Below are positions 21,401-33,594 of a stretch of 33,885 bases of DNA, one piece after another. A model generated the notes under the pieces. That model did no database searches, was not told where the DNA came from, and saw nothing but the letters and a program-made list of their open reading frames with translations. This DNA is from Tubiluchus corallicola (Eukaryota; Priapulida; Priapulimorpha; Priapulimorphida; Tubiluchidae), in NCBI GenBank assembly GCA_030141605.1, contig JAQGDQ010001583.1:1-33885 (forward strand), in the 5' to 3' direction. Positions within the stretch are counted from its first letter, which is position 1, and every line of letters begins with the position of its first letter. Position numbers and translations under genes: made by a program.

Positions 21401-24400
21401 ACTTTTCTATTCGTACTTTGCATCCTTAGAGACAAAGCTATGGCTTCTAAAAAGTTACGCTTAATTCAGTGTTTGCAAAGAATGTTAGAAGGATTCTGCA
21501 ATAGAAGCGTGATGAGTGCCTTGTGTAATTTGTAAAATTTGTTTATTTCTGTCTGAATATTAGACAAGCTTCAGAAGTTTGGTTGCTGCGTACAAAAAGC
21601 CACAAAAGTCAGTCAGTTTCGTCATCGTTTTCAAGTGAACATGCCTGAAAATTTCTGTGCAGTGACAGTATAAACTAACTTTATGCTTTATAGACAGTTT
21701 TTGGGAAACACCTTTATTATATTGATGTGTCCTTCCCTTTAAAACTAAATTGAAATAAAAAATTGTCAAAAATATATTTGTCTTTGTTGAACAAACTTTT
21801 CTGGGTGTTTTTACATGCCTGTTAGACATTACATGACAGGACAGACATTTTTCAGTATTTTGCATGCTTTTATGCAGTCTGTTGGGCACTTTTACCATCA
21901 ATTTTCACTAGTTTGTTAGCTGAATAAGGAAAAAAATGAGCAAGTCATCAATAATAAAAATATTTTGAACATGGTGTCTCTGAGAACCATGTAATTAATT
22001 TTGTACATGACTTGAGGATGGAGGAATGGCTGAGTGAGCTTTCTCAATTAGTAACAATGTTTTTTAGTTGAAATTCCAAAATGGTATGCCTGTATGATTT
22101 TTTTTGTTCATCTACATTCGAATGGGTCTAATAGAACTTGTCTGCCAGCAAATTTTATTCTTTGCAGCTAACCGTACTTCGTCCATTTTTTGTCTCACTG
22201 AACCTCCCTTACTCGATGATCCAAGGTGAAGAACTGGATTTGCAAGCTCTTGTGTTTAACAACATGGAAGAAGATGCGGAGGCCAATGTGACTTTGATTG
22301 AGAGCAGGCATTTTTTGGTGCCAACGAAAAGTGAAGAAAAACAAAATGTGAGCCAAAGCATAAATAAGACGGTAAGCTTTGAATCAAATCAATTTGAATT
22401 ATAACATTCTGGATTGAATTCAGATTCAGTTTTAAAGGTTTGTGGAATAATTTTCGAATAAACAGTCACATAACAAGCGTATTGCTTGATTCGTTATGTG
22501 GTAAGAACTATAATAGGTTGTTAAAAAGTTGGGCACAGAAATCAGAAAGAAACTGTGCTGATTGTTGCTTGCATGATGTTTGAAACAATTTGATGATAAA
22601 GAATGAATGTAATTGAGGTGTTAAATTATTCTCATCCAAAAATTTTCAGTTTGAATCAAATTTGAATTGAAAAAACTCACTCGAATGAAATTTAATAATT
22701 CAAATTCACTTGACTTCAGGTGAGAAATGTTTTTCTGTGGTGTGAGTTTCTATGAAGGTTAGTGTATTAGTTTTTAACTGGTTGTACAAAATAAATGTAA
22801 AGAATATTCAACATTTCATTTTTTGTAATTTGCTTTTGAATTAATAGCAACAATTTTTTTCGCTCATCCTCCAACTATAATTTAATTAAAATTTCCTGAT
22901 CTTTAATTTTGCATTCTAGGTCAAGGCTGGGCAGAGTGAAACATTCATTTTTCCCATAGTTCCTGGTTATGTCGGTATTAAACGTATCAAAGTTCTTGCC
23001 CAAATGCACGGTACTGTAGACGAGGCGGAAACACTTCTTTTCGTTAAGGCACGTTATCATTTGTAGGATAACATAGCGGTATACAGATTTTTGTATCATA
23101 TACTGTCCCATGTTCTACATTGTGGTGCTTGGATTACATATGTGGTATAAAGCCTATTCATTATGAAGAGAGGCAGCCTATTTTTGTCCAATATTAGATT
23201 CATACTTCATGCTCTGTAAATACATAAATTAAGTAAAAATATCACTTGATTAAACTTGTACAGTTGCCTAGATGCTTACAATAGACAAACATTTTCATTC
23301 AGTAGTAAAGCACATGGACTGCTATTATACCCCCCCCCCCCCCAGGGATGCTTAGCCAATAGAAATATATGGCAATCGTTGACGATATGAAGCTTTGCTT
23401 AGAAATATTCTTAGACTGCTTAAAGAACCGTGCAATAAAAGTCCGTATCACTGTTGTACTGCAAAGCTATGCCTCGTGTTTCAGTGCATCAGAAGAGTTG
23501 GATTTTTCCTGATAATGGACAATGAACATGATGGTTAATGTATAAAGAATTACATGCTTTCAATTGACAATCAAGATTATATTATATTTGTTTTGAACTG
23601 AGATAGTATCAGAAATGCATTGGAGATTGTTTATGTTCACATTTCATAAATTTTTACTCACAAAGTTGCTACTAGAGTAACTTTTATTTTCTTCATTTTT
23701 TACCAAGGTCTTGTGTGATCAGAGAATATAGTATCAGTGAGAGTCATTATTCAACTGCAAAAACTTCCGGTTCACAGCTGTTTTGTTTTAGATTTTCATA
23801 AGAGAATTATGTTTTTAATATAAAGGAAATCCTTAACTTTTTGCCAGTTTAATTTGCTTGTGACTTGAAATTTACAATGTTTGTAATTCTGTGAAAATGA
23901 GCTTATTGAAAAGTAATAATGTCACGTACACTTTAGTTATTACACTCATTACATTAGATAACTAGTTATATTAGTGAATAAATCTTACTTTGAAAACCGC
24001 TCTACATGATAGTTTTCAAAAAAGTCTTATTAAACTTGTCATAGATGGATATTTTCAAAACATACTCATCTATGCCGAGATGTCAAAAATTATTATATTT
24101 CTCAGTTAAGGAACCAAAAGTTAAGTTAAATTTTGGCGAGTGAATTTGTAAATGTTCACAATGATAGGCAGTGATCCCGACATTGTCTTGTTCCAGGCAG
24201 AAGGCGTGCAGCGATTCGGTTCAGAAAATCTCATGATTGAGTCGACAACGGATGTGGAGGCAAACCGTAATGTGGAGGTAAAATGGCCTAATGATTTTTC
24301 GCAGAGATCGCGTCAGTTGGCAGTGTCGGTCACAGGTATGGATTTTGTGACTGTGTTTCTTTCATAACTTCACCATTACAGTTTTCCATAATTTCTGTGT

Positions 24401-27400
24401 ATATCATCTCCTCATCTTTTTCTATCTTCATTGGGACCATATAGTTTTTTGTCAGCTGCATCTTGCCATTTGATTTTGAAGAAATATGATGGTGGTGATG
24501 TTGGTAATGATGATAATGAGAATGACGATGAAGTTGACAACAATGCTGATGATGATGATTGTGGTGGTGGTAATTCTTTCTGTCTTTTTGGGCTGATGGT
24601 ATGTAAAAAATATCATAGCAGTCGACATAATTTATTCACACTGATGAATGACAGTGTTGGTCTAAATGCCTTCATTGTAGTGAATAGATTTATTATATAG
24701 GTAAACAGGTTCCCACATTCAGGGAAAATCCTGGAAAATCCTTGAAAATACAGGCTATCCTGGAAAGTCATGGGAAAGTCAGGGAAAAAGATAATTTGGT
24801 AAAAAGTCAGGGAAACAATCACCGTGAACCGATATTTTTCCAAACATATTTTCAGCGATTCGTGTTCAAATAAAATTTTGCTATGAGAGGCTCCCAGTTT
24901 CGATTTCTGTTCGAAAAATAATGATGCGCCGACACATTATATATCAGTATGTGTATGAATGTACTTACACAAAAATGTTTGAGTATGTATACTGGTAATA
25001 TAATTTCTGCTTATCTTGGTCACGGAAAATCAATGTTTGGTCAGGGAAAAGTCATGGAAAAGTCAGTGAAATTTATTTTAAAATTCTGTGGGAACCGTGG
25101 GAGTAAAACACAGTATTACTCTCAAGTTACTTTAATAAGAAAAAAAAACTGTTGCACTTTAGTTGCCTAGATGTGTGTGATATAAGTTTATTTAAAGTAA
25201 GTGTATGTTTAACTGATTTGTTTTAGCCATCTTTAAATTTAACAATTGCAATCATTGGCTACTGAATGATGACCAGTAATTTTGCTGTCAGATAAAAAGG
25301 CAGTTCGGGGTCGTAAGCTTGTCAGAAACTTTCGCTGGCATTTCCTTGAAAATGGTGCCTATACAGAGTACCCAGTGGTTGTGGCTATGTGATGCGTAGT
25401 AAAACAGCATTGCACTTTTTACATTGCCATGTGAAAATTCTTCATAGGTGACATGATGGGATCGACAATCCACAATATGGAAAATCTTTTGAATCTGCCA
25501 TATGGATGCGGAGAACAGAACATGATGAGTTTTGCATCTAGTATCTTCATCATTAACTATCTATTGGCGATGGAGCAGTTAACATCAGACATTAAAGATA
25601 GGGCCTTGCGTTCCATGGAAAGAGGTAAATTACATTAATGTCGACATATAATTTTATAGAAATACAGACTAGTGTGCAAAAAGGCAGATATTTTACAGTT
25701 CGTAAAGTGCAAGATCAAATTTGCAAATCAAGGGCATGGGTGCAAAGTAAGATATTGTATGTTATGTACATGTAAATTAGTACAAAGTGGCATAATTAAC
25801 CATAATAGTCTTAACTATAAAGCACTAAGAAGTATAAGTATAACTTAACATAATGACTAATAGATGCCCCTGCAGTGCCAGTAATGGGGAAATATCCTTT
25901 AACCTTCTCTACGTGTAGTAAATGGGGACATATCCTCTAACCTTCTTAGTGGTTAATCTTCAGTTGTAAGTTGTCTGTAAATATTTTGTGAATGGAATGC
26001 TAAAAAGGAGGAAAAACAAAAAGAAACGTTGCATAATTCGATTGCGATGATTCGATAGCTTTCGTAACAATTGAAAACCTTCCTGTTGACTGAACGATCG
26101 ATTCTTTATGCACATAAAGTGGAAAGGACAACAATCGTTAATATGCGGGCATTGGCTTGTCAAAAAACTGGCTTACAGATAATAAAGCTTTTGGTTTTTG
26201 CATTAACTTTTTCTGTAAACTGACATTACAAAAGTTAAATCGTTTTAGAAGAAATATTGTGAGACTAATTCTATGCCTATTACAAACACTCAATTACACA
26301 CTGGTATTGTTTTAGGCTATCAACAAGAATTAGCTTACCAAAGAACAGATGGATCATTCAGCGCATTTGGAGAGAAAGACGATCATGGCAGCATGTGGTA
26401 ATTGTTCTTTGTTACTTTATAACAAGTTTTTGCAGAATTTGTTTCAAGATTTACATAATTGGACAGAGAGATTAATAAGTGAGCTTAAACCGAGTGCAAA
26501 TCTTGTTCATTTTTTAAATAATTTCAAGCTCTTTTATCGTAACTAAAAAACATTCCACAAGGAGAAACCATTGCAAGGCACACAGTGTTTTGATTTGTTC
26601 AAGAACGTTTACACTTGGCTGATTTTAAGCCTTATGGCTACCCCAGGTAAAACAAAAGTACGAAAACTTTTGACAAGGTTTCCCAAAGTTCTAAAACGAT
26701 GCCAACCTTTGGACAGGTGCAAAGCTTCTGCATGTGAATGTATACGTAAAAACTGCCCAACAAGAATCTCTTGCATTCAAGAGTGACATCATCTCTTATG
26801 TGAAAGATGAAGAAATATGAGACATATAGGCATCGGGCAGAAGGTGCTAACTAAACTAACCATGATTTTCTTCACTATTTACAAAAAAATCATTAAAAAC
26901 ACGAAGTGCAGCAAAAATTTTCTATGATGCTGTAATTATATTTTCTCTATTCGGAAGGTTTGGAGAGACTTCTGGCTTTATTTAGTATTGTAAGAACTTA
27001 CCAAATTTCTGTAAAAGGAAACTGTAAACAGTGTCAAAGTGAAGAATGACTTGCTTGAAAGACTTATTACTGCACATGTCTAATTTTGTTGCAAACTTTC
27101 AGTCTTTCGTACTTAATGGTCACAGTGCTTGTTTCTTGCAGATGCACTGCACAAAAATCAGGTACTGTACCCAATTAACAACAGCCATAAAATTTGAAAA
27201 TGTGAACTTAAACTTTGCCAAGTTTTTGTATGTCATAGTCAATGTTTTTTCTACTGTCTTATTTAGGTTGACAGCATTTGTTGCCAAGTCGTTTAATCAG
27301 GCTCGAAGCTACATTTATATCGATCAATTCGTAATTGAAAAAGCACTAGGATGGATCGTAAAATGGCAAAGGGACGACGGTCAGTTTCCGGAACCCGGTC

Positions 27401-30400
27401 AAGTACTATATAAACCAATGCAGGTAGGGAGTCGTTGTGGTTTAACACTGCTTGGTTGTAAGATTCACGCTGTTTCATGTCACGTTTCACTTGTCAGTGG
27501 CAGTTTAAAATTTCACTTTTCATTGTGCACACTATGCATCTTCATTTAAGTATTGAAGTGAGGAATGTCAATACCTCCTGTTCCTCTGGATGCATTTCTC
27601 TGATAAGCAGACCTTAACATCTTTATAGGGGTCCTTCGAACAAAGACGACTCCTTCTCTCCAATGAATAAGAAATGGGTATAAGTCTGAGTTATCGTTGC
27701 TGAGAGTTACGCTGACACGTTGAAAGACCGAAATCAGAGCCACTTCTTCTGTCCCTCTTGCGACCAGTTTGCTATTAGAAACTGCTGTTAGGAAATTCTT
27801 TGTTTATTGACCGTTTTTACTTTATGTTGGCTGTCTTTTCATTTATGCTGACATTAGCTGTCTGAATTTTTATCATTAGGAATTTGTAGTATGTAGGAAT
27901 GTATAGTATGTAATTAAGCAATACTAGCTAAATTATCTTAAAATTAACTGTGATTTGGTTAGTATGAAATAAACTCACGTCGCAAAAACTATCATCTTGA
28001 ATGTCTTCCTTATTGGTGTTTACGATCTACACTTTTTGTTAAGCAGCTTTGCACAACTAGCCTGCTTGTGTGGATTATGTTTTTTAAATATTTTCTAAGC
28101 ATTTGTAGGAAAATGGATGAAAGACATGAACAATGTAGGTTTGCTTTTTTCTGTTTTGCATTTAAAAATGTAAATCCTATTATAAACACTTTTTAAAGTC
28201 TAACCACGAATCTAATATTTAAGAAATGAATTATGTTAGTGAAGTGCTTTTGGGTGAAAGTGTAGTGACAAAGTGGTTACGTCACTGGCTATGCCATGAC
28301 CACTCAAGCACGGCATTCTAGTTAAGCCTATTCAGCCTTAATTGAGTTTCCAGTCATGTACTGGCCGAAGCAGAGCAGCTGAGCGACGGGCTAGCTACTT
28401 GTCCTCCTTGTGCGCCATGATTTCATAGGATCATTCTTCTTCTTCATTGTTATACATGTACCTTAAGTTTGGTTTACTAAGCAGGTTGCAGCAGACAGTG
28501 GATCGACATCACTGACGGCATATGTACTGATTTCGCTATTAGAGAACAAAGAGAACATCTCAAATCAGGTACAAATTATTTCATTGCAAAACCAGCGATA
28601 AAGATGTTAATAGATATGTATCTTTATTGTTGCTTTTGTAGTGAAATAATTTCTTTTCTGTTGTCACATTTCCACTGTGATTGTATAGGAAAACTAGTGT
28701 TATGTCAGCATTTTTACGCAGAGAAATTAGCAATCTGTCTTATTACTATCTTTGTCAACGTTTCTCAGTGATGTCGGCTGTAGTACCTAACAAAAAAGAT
28801 GTCTGATAATCAGATAGTAAATGATGATGAGAATCTGTAAGAGTTGCTTGACTATTGTGTTTAGGCAAAGTACTACAAAACCAGCACGGATTAACCATTA
28901 AACAAAATAACCATACGCTTAAGGCCTCAGTGGAACCTAAATCGAATAATTACCCAAAATTAAATTATACTTGAATATGTGTGGTGGTTTCTGTGTTTTT
29001 TTACAATGTGAAGGCACGGATGGGTATTGAGATTCTAGTTACTGAGTAGCGTGAGCTGCTCACTGCCCATATGATGACGTTGATTGTTTATATAATGTGT
29101 CATAATATGTTTCAAGTTTGGTAATGCTTATAAAATTGTGGTGATACAGAAAATATGATAGAGTCCTCCGTGTATTTTTAACTTAATATCACTTTTTTAC
29201 ACAATGTAAAGTTGATGCCCTGACATTTGCTGTAAAAAAATCTTCAATTTTTTTATTTTTAAAGATAAAATTTTGTTTTACAGTTTAATATTGTTTTCAT
29301 TCTGAATTGCTCATATATGAGGTACCATTATGAGGGTAACGTAGTCTTTTCAGTGCTTAGGGCCTCTCAAGGTGTTAATCCGGCCCTGTGTAACAAAACA
29401 ATACATAATAACAAAAATTAAGTACAATATTGTTTTCCAAAATCACGAACATATGACTGTGTGGTGTGGAATTTACAGAAATTATCAGCAATAAATGTAT
29501 TTGGTACTGGGCAGTATGTTTACTTATGTTGATTAATAGGATGACAGAAGAGATTATTAAATTCATAAGCAGCTTTTTTACAGCCAGGAATGTCCAGGGT
29601 GAGACTACAAGGAGCAGTAGAACAGATCGTCTATGGTGTTTAAGAACCAGGATGAGGTTTACTGAAAAGCATCTTCCATTAGTTAATGAATTTATTTTAA
29701 AAGCAGGTAATTAATTAACAATTGAAAAGATAATTGTGTGGATTTTACATTGTTCAGGGTATAAAAGATTCGGTCTTGACTTCGATTTCGAAAGCTCAAG
29801 AATACCTAGAATCCAATCTGAACAGCTTTGCAAACGATTCATATTCACTGGCAGTTACTACGTATGCCTTGACTTTAGCTGAAAGTGGAAAAGCCGACAA
29901 AGCTTTAGAGTTACTGAACAAACTCGCTGACGAAGAAGGTATGTTTCATTTCAATGCTTTGCATTAAATAAATATTTATTATTAGTAATTATTGATTTTC
30001 TGACGGAATGCTACAAGCTTTTTAAATGCTTCAGTTAGCATCAAATGGAAATAAACATGATCAAATCTGATGCTCATTATTGCTTAATCATGGAATTTGG
30101 ACGGAAATACATTAATAATGTAACATAATGTTTCTCTGTCGTACCTTGAATCTGTGTTAATGGACTTCTTCATCTGACCAATACAGATGGTATGAAGCAT
30201 TGGAGCATGAATGACGAACACTTGCATTCCTCACGTGAGTCTTGTTATCCAGTTGAAACTGAAATGACTTCATATGCTTTATTGACATTGACAAAGCGAG
30301 GCGAGCTGGAAGCCGGAGTTCCCATCATGCAGTGGTTGAAGAAGCGTCAAAACCCATTAGGTGGTTTTACCTCCACTCAGGTGCACTTTTTGTAGCTGTT

Positions 30401-31995
30401 CTGACAAGTTTAAGATGTATTGAAAATAATTTTGAATATTTTCCTCCCTCTCTCCTTCTCCCCCCTCTCTCTCTCTCTCTCTCTCGTGCTTTCTTTCTAC
30501 CAATATTAATGGTATTCTTATTAATAATCTGTGTGATTAAATAAATCTCTTTTAATTAGGACACAGTGATTGGCCTGCAAGCTTTGTTCGAATTCTCTGA
30601 GAAAAGATCTCAAATCAAAGATGTGTCATTTAAATGTATGGCTAAAGCTCAGCATGTGGCGTACGAGTTTAATGTCAATAAGTCTAACATGTTTGCTTAC
30701 CAAACAGCTGGGGTATGTTGCTTTTATCAATGTAGTGGTCATGTATTGTGGCAAATTAAAAATTACAATATCAGAAATTATATTATTTTGTCCTTTTAAC
30801 AATCATTTTAACTCAGTTTGTTTAAAAATTGCATTTTTGTTAGCAATTTATTGAGACCTTTTCAATGCTGACAACTTTACTTTGATCGTTAGTTTGAGCA
30901 AAGTGTTTCAAATTTAAGTTCTTGTGTAGAAATTAGTTTTTGTAATTATCATTGAGCACACTAGCTGCACCAGTATGTGGCCAGCATGAATTTTTGCAAG
31001 CCGGAATCCTATTTAAGTTCACACTTGCCAATGCTGCTTGCAAGAGATTTGATGCATTTAAACTGGTACTGTAGGTGCTGCTTAATAGACTCACTTTCGA
31101 ACCGCAGTGTTTTGACCCAATTAACCGACTGAATCTATTAACTGATAGGTGTAGTATTGCTGGTATCACTTTAGACAAGTGATTAAATGTTTAGCTTTCA
31201 GAAATTCTTGGGCAACGAAGTTAATTGCAGTGGACGAGCGGGTAACAGATTCAAAGCAGTACCGCTACGCTAGCGTATTAGCGCATGATAAACATACCTC
31301 AATAAAACGGTATCTAACATGATTATTTCTACATATATTATAGTGCACAAAAGCAATGTAAAGATGACATAAAAGTAGGAAAAGCTTTTTCAGCACATAC
31401 AAATCTTTTATTTGAAGTACGTAAAGGAAAAATATTGAGTCAATTATGCGGAGTTATTTGAGTCAATTACCGACAGTTTTTATGTACATTTGAATAGGAG
31501 TGGCCCGTACCAGGCGTTTTTGAGTCAAGCTATTGAGTCTATTAACCATGAATCTATTAAGCAGCGCATACAGTACTAGATTATTTAAATCATATTTATT
31601 GCCATTGTGACAGTAGAATATTTTGTGCAATTCGTTATCTGATGTGAGATAACAAATTTGACGTTGAAAGTCCACTACAAGAACGCACGGTTACACATTT
31701 AAATTTTGTATCAGTTTCAGTTAATATGAATGGTTGATATGATATTTTTGAGCAGCAGGCTAAAATGAGTTATCAATGTTTATATTTCCGTTTTTAATCA
31801 AAGTAATCATGATGTGCCATGAAATAATTCAGTAAAAGCCGTTTTTAAGTTTATTGCAGCGTGTGTGACATTTTTTAAAAATGTGCAAGTTTCTTCATTT
31901 TTTATTTCATCAACATTAATGCTATCTTTTTTCAGTTTCCAATTTCTTATTCTGTTGCTGTACGATCACAAGGTATTGGCATTTGCAATTTACAG
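18383..31995 (+). CDS. Thioester-containing protein, 5'-truncated gene copy, right copy
   Basis: This is the second copy of the same gene segment, in opposite orientation. Exons are 18383-18442 (partial, truncated at the repeat breakpoint), 19831-19915, 21225-21345, 22168-22371, 22920-23048, 24197-24335, 25448-25624, 26316-26397, 27267-27423, 28485-28568, 29758-29938, 30187-30380, 30560-30712 and 31936-31995. All exons are open, and splice sites match the left copy except for the intron following 22371, where the donor context differs. The coding sequence appears unchanged between copies. The copy begins inside an exon with no acceptor, start codon or promoter visible. As drawn it cannot make a full TEP and would be a pseudogene unless the junction is an assembly error. 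The C-terminal MG8 domain is also not in the window. Confidence 0.9.
18955..19111. repeat. 30-bp intronic minisatellite, right arm
   Basis: This is the mirror of 14796-14952, with the same copy number and the same variant units. Confidence 0.95.
19831..19915 (+). CDS. TEP exon after the bait region (FPESWLW block), right copy
   Basis: This is the mirror of 13992-14076, with the same frame, donor GC|GTAAGT and acceptor ambiguity (19831 or 19846). A long open frame overlaps it in another frame, but only this frame gives the conserved FPESWLW block. Confidence 0.8.
20404..20831. mobile_element. Diverged palindromic element, right arm
   Basis: This is the mirror of 13076-13503. Its motifs include TTTCCCGC (20412-20419, E2F-like), GTCGCCATTAC (20434-20444) and AAAATGGCTGC (20793-20803), YY1-like in divergent orientation, and CCAAT boxes in both orientations at the centre (20615-20642). 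These are motif matches only. Confidence 0.4.
21225..21345 (+). CDS. TEP exon, MG6 end to MG7 start, right copy
   Basis: This is identical in coding content to 12562-12682 on the opposite strand, with acceptor TTTTGTAG and donor ACG|GTAATA. Confidence 0.88.
22168..22371 (+). CDS. TEP exon, MG7, right copy
   Basis: This has the same 68 codons as the left copy. The donor ACG|GTAAGC retains a consensus +5 G. The intron opens directly into a short AT-rich element with imperfect terminal inverted repeats (22384-22403 and 22694-22713). Confidence 0.92.
22376..22713. mobile_element. Short AT-rich inverted-repeat element next to the MG7 donor, right arm
   Basis: TCAAATCAATTTGAATTATA (22384-22403) pairs with the reverse complement of 22694-22713 at 17 of 20 positions. 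It has no coding content and begins four bases into the intron. Confidence 0.35.
22920..23048 (+). CDS. TEP exon, MG7 end to CUB start, with a GC donor, right copy
   Basis: This is the mirror of 10871-10999, with acceptor GCATTCTAG and donor AAG|GCACGT. The GC donor is present in both copies, so it predates the duplication and is not a sequencing error in one arm. Confidence 0.85.
24197..24335 (+). CDS. TEP exon, CUB first half, right copy
   Basis: This has the same content as 9584-9722, in phase 0 to 1, with acceptor TTCCAG and donor ACAG|GTATGG. Confidence 0.9.
24485..24580. repeat. Imperfect trinucleotide-rich tract (GAT/GGT), right arm
   Basis: This is the mirror of 9339-9434. It lies between the CUB exon and the hAT-like MITE. 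Confidence 0.85.
24706..25099. mobile_element. hAT-like MITE, right arm
   Basis: This is the 394-bp mirror of 8788-9213, starting CAGGTTCCCACA and ending TGTGGGAACCGTG. It lies in the intron upstream of the thioester exon. Confidence 0.55.
25448..25624 (+). CDS. Thioester exon (GCGEQ), right copy
   Basis: This is an identical thioester exon. GCGEQ is encoded at 25504-25518. Retention of an intact motif in both copies fits a very recent duplication, or two alleles. Confidence 0.96.
25883..25946. repeat. Two-copy direct repeat, 38-bp period, right arm
   Basis: Blocks at 25883-25908 and 25921-25946 differ at two positions. This is the mirror of 7941-8004. Confidence 0.8.
26316..26397 (+). CDS. 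TEP exon, thioester domain helix, right copy
   Basis: This is the mirror of 7490-7571, with acceptor TTTTAG and donor TG|GTAATT. Confidence 0.92.
27267..27423 (+). CDS. TEP exon with the catalytic-His position replaced by Tyr, right copy
   Basis: This has the same sequence as the left copy, with the Tyr codon at 27409-27411. A longer open frame (27046-27549) contains this exon plus intron on both sides. The acceptor ATTTAG and donor CAG|GTAGGG define the real limits. Confidence 0.9.
28262..28313 (+). repeat. tRNA-derived SINE-like fragment, right arm
   Basis: This is the mirror of 5574-5625, with A-box-like sequence at 28271-28288 and B-box-like sequence at 28301-28313. It lies in the intron before exon 28485-28568. 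Confidence 0.35.
28485..28568 (+). CDS. TEP exon, short thioester-domain exon, right copy
   Basis: This is the mirror of 5319-5402, with the same 28 codons and splice signals. Confidence 0.9.
29352..29388. repeat. Possible hAT-type terminus, right arm
   Basis: This is the mirror of 4499-4535, ending GTTAATCCGGCCCTG. Confidence 0.3.
29758..29938 (+). CDS. TEP exon, thioester-domain helices, right copy
   Basis: This is the mirror of 3949-4129, phase 0 to 1. Confidence 0.92.
30187..30380 (+). CDS. TEP exon, thioester-domain end, right copy
   Basis: This is the mirror of 3507-3700, ending GGFTSTQ at the donor CAG|GTGCAC. Confidence 0.94.
30444..30485. repeat. CT/TC microsatellite, right arm
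   Basis: This is the mirror of 3402-3443. It lies just downstream of the donor at 30380. Confidence 0.95.
30560..30712 (+). CDS. TEP exon, TED to CUB second half, right copy
   Basis: This is the mirror of 3175-3327, with acceptor TTAATTAG and donor GGG|GTATGT. Confidence 0.92.
31067..31575. mobile_element. Possible MITE with 26-bp imperfect inverted ends, right arm
   Basis: This is the mirror of 2312-2820, with terminal inverted repeats at 31067-31092 and 31550-31575. TTGAGTCAATTA-type words occur at 31434, 31457, 31517, 31531 and 31547. Confidence 0.45.
31936..31995 (+). CDS. Last recognisable TEP exon (CUB end), right copy
   Basis: This is the mirror of 1892-1951. The final 1.9 kb of the arm holds no recognisable receptor-binding-domain exon. 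Confidence 0.82.
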
Positions 31996-33594
31996 GTGAA
32001 GTATTCTTCTGTTATCATTAATGAAAAGATGAACTTTAACTCTTATATTTTTTTAGAATTTTAGTACTTTTTACTCATTGTAATAAGGCTAAAGTCACAG
32101 TGCGTAAAATTTATAAAGCTAAAAGGTAGCTTTTCGTTGAGTGTACAACTGTACACATTCAAATGTGGCTATATCTTCTTAGCCACTTCATTTCTTATCT
32201 GTCTTTATTCTGCCATTGAATGCTGTGTCCCAGTCTGCAGAATGCCGAATTGCATAAAAAAACTTTTGTGATCGTTATTAACCCGTATTGTCTAAACACG
32301 CATTTACCACATGTCTGGAATTAATTATGTCTTACTGCATTATAGACAGCAATCACTTTTGATGCACACGTTATTGCGCTACTGCAGTATTGGTAATGTG
32401 GGCATTTGATAAGACCTATCTTTCTGGGTATTTTTCTGCAAGGACTTGTGAAAGAAGATCATTTGATACTTGTTACGTGGCAACAAAATATTACTGTACA
32501 TGTTTAGTAGCATGAAATAGACATATTAACCTTTTTACTACGGAAGGCAGCACCTTGCCGCCTATGTTTTTCATACAAGGAATGGAAGGCGGTAGACTGC
32601 CGCTCAAGCTCAGCACTAGGCGGAGTCAGGTCTGTTTAGTTCGCTGCTACGCCCATGCAAAAACATTGTAGAAAAGTTTAACAGCTGTGGGATTGGGGTG
32701 TGCTTCACAGTAAGTAAGGCTAATCCGCCAATCAGCATCTGAAGCCAGGTGAATTCCATAATACTACACTGTATGGTATGTTCCCATGCAAAATCACTTG
32801 TAGATCTTCGATGAAATGTATGTTTAGTTGATTGTTCTGCATTCTTATTAAATGATTGCATATTATGGATTAGTATTGTGTCTTTTGTAAAAACTGGTTT
32901 CTAAAGCTTATCTATATGGGTGTGCAAGTGAGTGTGCGTGTGTAGGAATAAAACTAATGTTTAATATTAGTACTTAATAATGAACAACTGTTTGTTTATT
33001 TACTAACACACCACAATAAGTTATTGTCAAATGTGCAAAAGCCAATGTGGCCCAGTTAAAAACTTCCACCCTGCGTGCCTGGTAAAATCCTCTCGCGTAA
33101 TTTATTCCTCAACTACTTTGCAAGTATTTGTACGCCCCTCTAGATGTGCAAAAATACATAAGCAATTCTATTCATTTGGTAGCTGCGCATTATGATGATG
33201 TGCATTATGTGTTGCTGGGCAGCATTTGTCTTCTATGAAGTTCTCTTCTAATTTGTAATACATGTCTATCAAGTACATAGTCTCCAATATTGATGTATTG
33301 AAAGAGACTTCTATATGAATGGGATAACTTGTGCTAAATTCCTGCTTTCCAGCACAGCAATTTGAAAGAACACAAATGTATATGTTGGCTATGCTTTAGC
33401 CTGTGCTATTAAGGAAACACGAATGATGTTTTAATGTACATATGAAGATGCTCAGTATCATATGTCAATTACAGCATCTTGATTTGGCGTCATCTCATTA
33501 ATGATTCGTTTTTTGGTTTGAGTCATTAGGAATAAAGGAGAATGACTTACTTTACATCAAGTAAGAATCTTTTAAGAAACATGAAGGGTAGTAT
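31996..33594. other. Outer non-coding flank, right
   Basis: This is the mirror of 292-1891, with no gene recognised. The direct repeats CCCATGCAAAA… are at 32652-32672 and 32783-32804. Several of the substitutions distinguishing the arms cluster around 32160-32340. Confidence 0.6.

Noticed and set aside
23330-23343. C14/G14 run as a sequencing error or G-quadruplex
   Set aside because: The length is the same in both arms, so it is probably genuine. It is a plain homopolymer with no further G tracts to support a regulatory claim.
27046-27549. Longest open frame (167 codons) as an independent gene, and its mirror 6338-6841
   Set aside because: Only 27267-27423 is TEP-like, with proper acceptor and donor. 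The rest is in-frame intron readthrough.
18383-31995. Complement C3/C4/C5 identity
   Set aside because: No six-cysteine anaphylatoxin segment lies between the MG6 parts, and no basic processing site is visible. The thioester-domain motifs fit the A2M/CD109/TEP branch better.
31996-32060. Continuation of the last exon (frame starting VKYSS) into the receptor-binding domain
   Set aside because: It resembles the family block for only a few residues and ends at a stop. CAG|GTGAAG is a good donor, so I ended the exon there, with some doubt.
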